The notes under the pieces: model-generated
Seen by the model: the letters and a program-made list of their open reading frames with translations, nothing else
What the model was told of the DNA's origin: nothing
Database searches by the model: none
In this document: positions 6,880 to 11,657 of the stretch, piece by piece
How positions within the stretch are numbered: position 1 is the stretch's first letter
Layout: every line of letters begins with the position of its first letter
Made by a program: the position numbers and the translations under genes
Assembly: GCA_002339165.1 (NCBI GenBank)
Contig: DDJS01000110.1
Location: 7,518 to 19,174 of the forward strand
Direction of reading: 5' to 3'
Source of the DNA: Cellvibrionales bacterium UBA2618
Lineage (GTDB): Bacteria; Pseudomonadota; Gammaproteobacteria; Pseudomonadales; Porticoccaceae
Length of the DNA: 11,657 nt

Positions 6880-7646
6880 CTTAGACTGTCAGTAAATAAC
6901 GACCTGTTTATATGCCTATGACGATAATTTTTTTGCTGTCTAATACCGCATCTTGGGCAAGGGCCGGTTTAGGGCGATCGCGGCATTTGGTCGCACCAGT
7001 CGCCGACTGACAATGCGCGTGTAAAACTCGCTCAATTGGGCCGCCGCCCATGGGTAGCGTTGACAACGCGAGTCTTATCGGGGTCGTTTAAGGTACGCCA
7101 TTGTGTGCTGATGAGGTGCTACCGAGTACTGCGCATATGCCACTTTTTGGAACCTACTTTTAGCGCTTCGTAACGCGCTGGGGCCGAAGTCGAGCCCCTG
7201 ACTTCGCAGCGCCAGAAGAAACCCTCTAAGGCATTTAAGAACCAATCAAGCCGACAGCAGGACCCGATCCACTCCACATAAATTCAGATATTTGTATCGA
7301 TAGCTGTCAGCCATGTTTGCGTCAATGGCCATTTTTTAAAAGATGTATTGGAAAGAGGTCAAGATTTCCAAACGCCGACTGATGTCGTCAGCTAGTCTGC
7401 AGGGGGAGTCCGTTAGTGGTGGATACTGTTGACCCTATGTCACCGATAGACATCTGCCAACTGCCATGGTGTTTAAGAAAACCCATGCGTGGATGTATCG
7501 CTTAAAAACTGCGCGCGATCGAATGCTTTAAAGACACACTCTTGGGGCGGCATGAACCATCGTTGAGCGAGCCAACGTCGCGCAGAAAACCCTCGACCGG
7601 CATGCCATCACCGCATATCTACGCGTCATATTGGACCCTCGAGCAA
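6880..7646. other. Long intergenic stretch between receptor and oxidoreductase genes
   Basis: About 770 bases with no recognisable gene. Stop-free runs of 50-60 codons exist, for example plus strand around 6975-7170, but none has family-like motifs. A 48-base inverted repeat lies at 7026-7073: ACTCGC/GCGAGT outside, TCAA/TTGA inside, and a GGGC/GCCC hairpin at the tip. A second, larger structured repeat is listed at 7162-7212. The stretch could hold decayed genes beyond recognition or an uncharacterised RNA. Confidence 0.5.
7162..7212. repeat. Nested inverted repeat with alternative pairings
   Basis: GCGCTG (7175-7180) plus CGAAGTC (7185-7191) pair with GACTTCG (7200-7206) plus CAGCGC (7207-7212), a 13-bp stem with a 4-base bulge GGGC and an 8-base loop. 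The bulge can itself pair with GCCC in the loop (7194-7198), a pseudoknot-like arrangement. The left arm can instead pair with AGCGC at 7162-7166. No T run follows, and no gene ends here on either strand. Confidence 0.6.
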
Positions 7647-8831
7647 TCAACTATCGAGCGTTTCATCCACGAAGGTAAGTCCGGCAAAATCGCGCAACCG
7701 CCGAATCAATAGCGAACCCATGGCCGGTGCTGGAGTCCAGATACCACCCTCGACTATGTCCGCATTACGCAGCAAGCATACCGCACTTTCAGCGATCATT
7801 TTACTGGTGGAACCATAACCCGGATCGCAGTCTCCAGTGACGCTTATACGGACCTCACCACCATCATCGGCTTCGCCGATCATAAGGATATCAAAGCCAC
7901 CATTATCACGCTCTTCCTTACTCGGCCCCTCTCCGGGTTGTAACACCTTGTCCCCCAGAGCATTGCCCGTTGCCATAGCTCGGGCCAATTTCTCACCTGC
8001 GTCTCCTGGGCCTGTAACCAACATTTCGTCATACACAAAATTGGCGCCATACTGGTGTCCCAACAAAAAGTTCGAACGGTGGATATTTTTAGTATTGATG
8101 CTAGCCATTACAAAGGGAGCAACCCAGGACTGCAACGCATCATCGAAGAACGGTTGATTACCGCGCGGTTGCTCTGGGCCAGGGTGATTGTTACTCAGAG
8201 CAAACGGATCTTTTAGCACCTCGATCACCGCTGGGTCTCGGCCAGCCGCCGCCATGGTGGCAGTAAAACTTGCCTGGGTACCACCCGAAAACGAGCCCTT
8301 CATTTGACGCACGCGCCCTTTGACCCTACTGGCAGTTTTGGCCATTCTGGAAATGGCTGTCTGCTGTAGGAAAAACACTCCCATATCAAAAGGGATCGAA
8401 TCGAAACCACAAGAAAATATAATCCGCGCACCACTCTCCATGGCAGCCTGTGTATGCTGGTTAATCATCTGATGCATCCATACGGGTTCACCGCAAAGAT
8501 CGACGTAATCGGTGCCGAATGACGCGCAAGCGGCAACCAATTGGCTGCCATAGAGCTGATAAGGACCTACGGTGGTCAAAATAATGGATGCTCGCTGAAC
8601 CATCTCCTCCAAGGAATTTTGATCAGCGGCATCGGCAACGACTAGCGGCACCGACTCATCAACCCCTAGTTCATCGCGCACCGATATCAGTTTATCCAAA
8701 CTGCGCCCGGCCATCGCCCAACTGATGTCGCCATCAACACCGTATTGACGGTTGAAATATTCGACCACCAAGCGGCCGGTGTAACCGGTCGCGCCATAGA
8801 TAACAATTCCCAGTTCTCGCTTGCTCTTCAT
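7647..8831 (-). CDS. Saccharopine dehydrogenase-like NAD(P)-dependent oxidoreductase (trans-acting enoyl reductase-like)
   Basis: A 394-residue protein with an N-terminal Rossmann fold: IVIYGATGYTGRLVVEYF at residues 9-26, where GATGYTG is the dinucleotide-binding glycine motif. Then come the AGRS segment, VVADAAD, TTVGPYQLYG, DYVDLCGEP and SCGFDSIPFDMG, all typical of the group that includes human SCCPDH and the mycobacterial trans-acting enoyl reductases. Substrate cannot be read from sequence; true saccharopine dehydrogenase activity is unlikely for this subgroup, and a lipid-related reduction is a family-level guess. A TTG directly precedes the ATG at 8831; I chose the ATG, with AAGGA 8 bases upstream. 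It lies 98 bases after the cysteine synthase gene on the same strand, so it may be co-transcribed, though the gap allows its own promoter. Confidence 0.87.
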   Translation of the reverse strand: MKSKRELGIVIYGATGYTGRLVVEYFNRQYGVDGDISWAMAGRSLDKLISVRDELGVDESVPLVVADAADQNSLEEMVQRASIILTTVGPYQLYGSQLVAACASFGTDYVDLCGEPVWMHQMINQHTQAAMESGARIIFSCGFDSIPFDMGVFFLQQTAISRMAKTASRVKGRVRQMKGSFSGGTQASFTATMAAAGRDPAVIEVLKDPFALSNNHPGPEQPRGNQPFFDDALQSWVAPFVMASINTKNIHRSNFLLGHQYGANFVYDEMLVTGPGDAGEKLARAMATGNALGDKVLQPGEGPSKEERDNGGFDILMIGEADDGGEVRISVTGDCDPGYGSTSKMIAESAVCLLRNADIVEGGIWTPAPAMGSLLIRRLRDFAGLTFVDETLDS

Positions 8832-8929
8832 CAACCGTATCCTTTATTTTTTGTGTTTTAGTCTCAGACACTCTCTTTGATCAACGACAATCTCACTGCA
8901 TTCGACCACCGCATCGCGGCCATTCGAAC

Positions 8930-10018
8930 TCACTCCTCCCCAGATAATTGAAACCCAGGCGTAGACCGCGACAACTCCAATTCCGTGGCGTTCATCTGCG
9001 CTTCAACGTCGGCAAACAACGGCGACGACAAGTAGCGCTCACCCGTGTCTGGAAGCATACAAAGGATCACCGTTCCTGGGGCTGCATCAGCCGCAGTTTG
9101 CATCGCCACCGCGAAGGTCGAACCACCCGATATCCCCGTTAGGATACCTTCTTTACGAGCCAATTCACGCGCCATTTGCATACCATCCTCGGCGTCCACG
9201 GGCACAAGCTGGTCGTAAAAATTCTTATCGATAGCCTCCTGCAAGACCTGCGGGATAAAATCTGGTGTCCAACCTTGGATCATATGCGGAGAAAATGCAC
9301 TGTGACTCGACACCGGCGCGCCTGCGTCATTTCTAAGTTGCGGCTCGCCGCTGGCCAGTAACTGAGCACTGTGCGGCTCACTGAGCAAAATCTTGGTGTC
9401 TGGTCGTGCCGCGCGCAACCCGCGCGCCACGCCCGCCACTGTGCCGCCCGTACCGTAGCCAGTCACCCAATAGTCGAGTCGCTGGCCAGCAAAATCGGCG
9501 ATGATTTCACGCGCCGTGGTGTGCTCGTGAATCGTTGCATTCGCAGGCGTTTCGAACTGCTGCGCCAAGAACCAGCCGTTTGCTTTCGCCAATTCCACAG
9601 CCTTGTGATAACAACCCGTGGCCTTTTCTGATTTTGGCGTCAATATGACGTTGGCGCCATAAAACCGCATCAGCTTGCGGCGCTCGATCGACACGCTGGT
9701 TGGCATCGTCGCCACAAATGGATAACCCTTGGCCGCGCACACCATGGCCAGACCCACGCCGGTGTTACCACTGGTGGCCTCGATCACCGTCTGCCCGGGA
9801 AGCAACGCCCCGCTGCGTTCGGCATCTTCAATAATCCCAATCGCCAAACGATCTTTGACCGACCCTCCGGGGTTAAATGACTCAACCTTTACGTAGAGTT
9901 CAACATGTTCGGGTGCCAAGGTATTGATACGTACCGAAGGTGTATCTCCAATCGTATCCAGGATGCTACTGTATACCTTGCCGCGACCGCGGGTCGAACG
10001 AACGCTCTCGCTGTCCAT
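8930..10018 (-). CDS. cysK: Cysteine synthase (O-acetylserine sulfhydrylase), PLP-dependent
   Basis: Makes L-cysteine from O-acetyl-L-serine and sulfide in the cytosol. The 362-residue protein shows the fold-type II PLP signature: SFNPGGSVKDR with the Schiff-base lysine at residue 55, the substrate loop TSGNTG at 82-87, the phosphate cup GYGTGGT at 187-193, TGISGGST near the C-terminal third supplying the serine to the pyridine nitrogen, and PDTGERYLSSPLF near the end. These motifs favour the CysK type over CysM or cystathionine beta-synthase, though paralogues are hard to separate. It is about 40 residues longer than E. coli CysK, with extra residues at both ends, including a C-terminal tail of about 25. 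GAGAGGA lies about 7 bases before the ATG, and a sigma-70-type promoter lies at 10058-10086. No CBS or other extra domain is present. Confidence 0.92.
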   Translation of the reverse strand: MDSESVRSTRGRGKVYSSILDTIGDTPSVRINTLAPEHVELYVKVESFNPGGSVKDRLAIGIIEDAERSGALLPGQTVIEATSGNTGVGLAMVCAAKGYPFVATMPTSVSIERRKLMRFYGANVILTPKSEKATGCYHKAVELAKANGWFLAQQFETPANATIHEHTTAREIIADFAGQRLDYWVTGYGTGGTVAGVARGLRAARPDTKILLSEPHSAQLLASGEPQLRNDAGAPVSSHSAFSPHMIQGWTPDFIPQVLQEAIDKNFYDQLVPVDAEDGMQMARELARKEGILTGISGGSTFAVAMQTAADAAPGTVILCMLPDTGERYLSSPLFADVEAQMNATELELSRSTPGFQLSGEE

Positions 10019-10057
10019 CTAATATCCTCTCAAGTGCCGTATGAATTTTTGCCCACT

Positions 10058-10086
10058 ATCATTGGCGATCCCGCGGTCGCTGTCAA
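10058..10086 (-). promoter_or_regulatory. Sigma-70-type promoter for the cysteine synthase gene
   Basis: On the minus strand a perfect -35 hexamer TTGACA (10086-10081) is followed after 17 bases by AATGAT (10063-10058), 4 of 6 to the -10 consensus. Transcription would begin near 10051, giving a leader of about 30 bases before the start codon at 10018. The GC-rich spacer contains CCGCGG. Confidence 0.5.
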
Positions 10087-10166
10087 CCACAGCCATCGAC
10101 AAGGGGTCGTAGAAAACAGCTCTGACGAGTGGACGTAAACGGCACTTTTTGAAGCGACGATAAGAC

Positions 10167-10733
10167 TCAATAAAACCCCAGCCATGCCACCTGAATGTCT
10201 GCGCGGTGGTCGCGTCCGTAGGCAACAATGCCGAGACTGCGGATTGATGCCGCCTGTAATCCGCCCTTCAGTCGATCGCTAGAGGGCAGAAAACCGGCAA
10301 ATGGCAATCTAACTTTTCGCCACTCAGACGTGGTGTTAAACCCAGCTCGGTAGTAATGCCATGGCACCCGCGCACCGCGCGTTCGAGCATGCAAAAAATA
10401 GTTTTCGCCGTTACCGCGCACTCGCAGCACCACGCCAAGTGCGCCTTGCGGGGCTTCAATGTTGCGACGGAACTGGATGAAGCCGCCGTTGTTGGCGGTG
10501 CTCACCACCCCGGTCATGTGCGCAATAGTGTCCCCATCAATCCGATCAAAGATCACATTTCCGTTGGAGATGCCCCCCATAACGCGATCGCTGACAAAAC
10601 GCCATCGCTGCTCGGGTTGGTTATCGAAATCATCTCGCATCAGTGCCTCTCCGGCACCCACGGTCAACGCAACGAGTGCCAAAACTACCGTTATAATTGT
10701 CATCCGACACCAGTGAACAGACGATATATTCAT
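10167..10733 (-). CDS. Exported CIA30-domain protein
   Basis: A 188-residue protein whose body matches the CIA30 family (complex I intermediate-associated protein 30, a galactose-binding-like beta-sandwich). Diagnostic segments are RWRFVSDRVMGGISNG (43-58), MTGVVSTANNGGFIQFR (73-89), VLRVRGNGENYFL (102-114), WHYYRAGF (125-132) and WRKVRLPFAGF (138-148). Residues 11-30 form a hydrophobic leader (MTIITVVLALVALTVGAGEA), so export to the periplasm or membrane anchoring is likely. The frame is open further upstream, but the ATG at 10733 has AGGGGGA about 6 bases before it and places the signal peptide at the N terminus. In mitochondria CIA30 assists complex I assembly; bacterial members are uncharacterised, and an exported one need not share that role. 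It starts 22 bases after DUF2805 on the same strand, probably one operon. Confidence 0.88.
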   Translation of the reverse strand: MNISSVHWCRMTIITVVLALVALTVGAGEALMRDDFDNQPEQRWRFVSDRVMGGISNGNVIFDRIDGDTIAHMTGVVSTANNGGFIQFRRNIEAPQGALGVVLRVRGNGENYFLHARTRGARVPWHYYRAGFNTTSEWRKVRLPFAGFLPSSDRLKGGLQAASIRSLGIVAYGRDHRADIQVAWLGFY

Positions 10734-10755
10734 AATATTCCCCCTTTCGCTACGC

Positions 10756-11031
10756 TCATCTTTGCTTGTATTGTGTCGGGCAATAGCCACGTGTGACGCC
10801 TTTAGGTCGAAGTGCCAAATGCTTGGTTTTCCGGCTCGCCACACGCCGCCGCCAATTTTCAAATGATCGCCGCTTTAGGTGTCGCCGCATCAACGTTACA
10901 ACACCCTTCTCATCGACTTTAAACAGCCGCTCAATGGCTTCAAAGGGCGTTCGATCCTCCCAAGCCATTTCGACAATGCGCGATAGGTCCGACGCACTAA
11001 CGCCGCCGCCAGCCGCTTTATAATCCATCAT
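10756..11031 (-). CDS. DUF2805 / TIGR03643 family small protein
   Basis: A basic 91-residue protein matching the DUF2805 (TIGR03643) family: LSRIVEMAWEDRTPFEAIE (16-34), a short helix-turn-helix-like middle with VVTLMRRHLKRRSFENWRRRV (44-64), then GRKTKH-like SRKTKHLALR (66-75) and VTRGYCPTQYK (79-89). The function is unknown. The arginine-rich central helix suggests nucleic-acid binding, which is inference. Two ATG codons are adjacent (11031 and 11028), preceded by a GGGGTGG sequence that could serve as ribosome-binding site. It is the first gene of a likely two-gene unit with the CIA30-domain protein. From memory, family members often lie near cryptochrome/photolyase or other light-responsive genes in marine bacteria; none is visible here, but the right-hand side is truncated. 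Confidence 0.88.
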   Translation of the reverse strand: MMDYKAAGGGVSASDLSRIVEMAWEDRTPFEAIERLFKVDEKGVVTLMRRHLKRRSFENWRRRVASRKTKHLALRPKGVTRGYCPTQYKQR

Positions 11032-11082
11032 GCCACCCCATCTTATCTGTCGCGGCTGTCTTAACCCTCACATCCATATTCA

Positions 11083-11112
11083 TATATATTTGACCAGCGC
11101 ATAAACTAACAA
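11083..11112 (-). promoter_or_regulatory. Weak promoter candidate for the DUF2805-CIA30 unit
   Basis: TTGTTA (11112-11107) and TATATA (11088-11083) on the minus strand are 18 bases apart, each 4 of 6 to consensus, within an AT-rich patch. The start would lie about 45 bases before the DUF2805 ATG. Confidence 0.3.
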
Positions 11113-11282
11113 TAATACGCGGTAAATCGAGCAATAGTTCAGCCCGCAAGTGACATGCACTGCCAAATCGATGGCTTAGCTTATGGACAAATGCCAAAGG
11201 TTGGTTAGGGTCAAGTTCGACGGGTGCTGATAACTCGACCTACATTGCAGGGTCGCTCGAGGCCGGTCGATTTAAATGATCT

Positions 11283-11345
11283 TTTATTTCGAAATAAACG
11301 GGTATACCCACGATGGGCGACCAACAGGTCTGCTAACCCGGTTAG
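11283..11345. repeat. Cluster of three palindromes
   Basis: Within 63 bases there are a perfect 16-bp palindrome TTTATTTCGAAATAAA (11283-11298), a perfect 10-bp palindrome GGGTATACCC (11300-11309) and CTAACC-C-GGTTAG (11333-11345, 6-bp arms around one base). The first two are separated by a single base. No T run makes any of them a terminator. Dimeric-regulator operators or replication/partition-type binding sites are possible readings. Confidence 0.8.
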
Positions 11346-11347
11346 AG

Positions 11348-11366
11348 AGTGGAGTGCAGTGGAGTG
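11348..11366. repeat. Tandem 9-base direct repeat
   Basis: AGTGGAGTG occurs at 11348-11356 and 11358-11366 with one base between, a 10-base period close to one helical turn. It begins 2 bases after the last palindrome of the neighbouring cluster. Confidence 0.8.
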
Positions 11367-11587
11367 AGAACGGGATGACAATTTGCCGTTAAGAGTGGGA
11401 CTTTAAGTAATCGCCGAATTTCAGACTCGCCAATATCGTTGCAACGTTTAACCAACAAAACAGTCTCGCACCCGGTTCCCAGTAAAGTAAATAGCTCAGT
11501 TCTAGCCGGGCTACACCGGTCTAAGAACATAGCCCTTTTAATGTCCATTGAAACTAGCATGTGCGTGCTCGACTATGGCCAAAAAGA

Positions 11588-11617
11588 AAAAAAGGCAGCT
11601 CGTAAGCCGCCTTTTTT
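11588..11617. terminator. Bidirectional Rho-independent terminator
   Basis: GGC-A-GCT (11594-11600) pairs with AGC-C-GCC (11605-11611) around the loop CGTA, with one A/C mismatch. Six A (11588-11593) and six T (11612-11617) flank the stem, so each strand has a U run after the hairpin. No gene in the window ends just before it on the plus strand. It most likely terminates a minus-strand gene to the right of the window, whose stop may lie at 11639-11643 or further right. Confidence 0.85.
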
Positions 11618-11657
11618 ATCTTCTTCAACGCCGCGCGCAATTAAAAATTCTTACGTA

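Larger units (their letters stand above)
11113..11587. other. Intergenic stretch right of DUF2805
   Basis: About 475 bases without a recognisable gene. The longest frame is a 72-codon minus-strand ORF at 11342-11560 whose product resembles nothing I know and lacks a ribosome-binding site. The stretch holds a TCGACC/GGTCGA inverted pair (11235-11240 and 11265-11270), three palindromes (11283-11345) and a direct repeat (11348-11366), which suggests a regulatory or protein-binding region rather than coding DNA. Confidence 0.5.

Noticed and set aside
6980..7170. Plus-strand stop-free run of about 60 codons in the receptor-oxidoreductase gap
   Set aside because: No start with ribosome-binding site and no recognisable motif; runs of this length arise by chance.
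7171..7212. Integron attC-like site, suggested by TAAC next to a nested inverted repeat
   Set aside because: The matching GTTRRRY end is missing and there is no integrase or gene cassette nearby.
10019..10228. 69-codon minus-strand ORF between the CIA30 gene and cysteine synthase
   Set aside because: It overlaps the end of the CIA30 gene in another frame and contains the cysteine synthase promoter; no family resemblance.
10733..10862. 43-residue N-terminal extension of the CIA30-domain protein
   Set aside because: It would overlap DUF2805, bury the signal peptide and lacks a ribosome-binding site; the ATG at 10733 has a strong one.
11488..11545. tRNA-like D-arm string TAGCTCAGTT
   Set aside because: No acceptor stem, anticodon stem or T-loop (GTTCRA) can be matched around it, so it is a chance resemblance.
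11342..11560. 72-codon minus-strand ORF
   Set aside because: No recognised motif, no ribosome-binding site, and it runs through palindrome and repeat sequence; length is within chance expectation at this base composition.

Overview
The window looks like chromosomal DNA of a free-living, probably marine, gammaproteobacterium. This is inferred from a tRNA-Leu(UAG) lying directly before a trigger-factor gene (an order I know from Pseudomonas-like genomes, where clpP-clpX-lon follow), a TonB-dependent outer-membrane receptor (so Gram-negative), and a DUF2805/CIA30 pair of the kind I associate with marine Proteobacteria. Base composition is roughly balanced. No phage, CRISPR or complete insertion sequence is visible.

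Layout. Positions 1-1509 (minus strand): tRNA-Leu, then tig, then perhaps the first codons of the next gene at the left edge. Positions 1510-3280: about 700 bp without a convincing gene, with a short repeat cluster near the tRNA, followed by a decayed plus-strand crotonase gene of the ECH1 (dienoyl-CoA isomerase) type, broken by four frameshifts and probably a lost start codon. Positions 3281-4658 (plus strand): a stand-alone flavin reductase-like gene, a strong hairpin, and a histidine-biosynthesis isomerase of the eukaryotic (yeast HIS6) type rather than the usual bacterial HisA. Positions 4715-6841 (minus): a TonB-dependent receptor convergent with hisA. Positions 6842-7646: about 800 bp of non-coding DNA with two structured inverted repeats. 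Positions 7647-10018 (minus): a saccharopine dehydrogenase-like oxidoreductase and, upstream of it, a cysteine synthase with a good sigma-70 promoter. Positions 10167-11031 (minus): a two-gene unit, DUF2805 then an exported CIA30-domain protein. Positions 11032-11657: non-coding DNA with a tight cluster of palindromes, a tandem repeat and a bidirectional terminator at the right end.

The genes do not form one pathway. The window is a mosaic of housekeeping genes (tig, tRNA-Leu, cysteine synthase, hisA) and accessory ones (receptor, flavin reductase, oxidoreductase), with large intergenic gaps and one clear pseudogene, which points to ongoing gene turnover. The most notable item is the eukaryotic-type HisA standing outside any his operon. 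Next come the palindrome cluster at 11283-11345 and the DUF2805-CIA30 pair. I did not find a convincing new multi-gene system.
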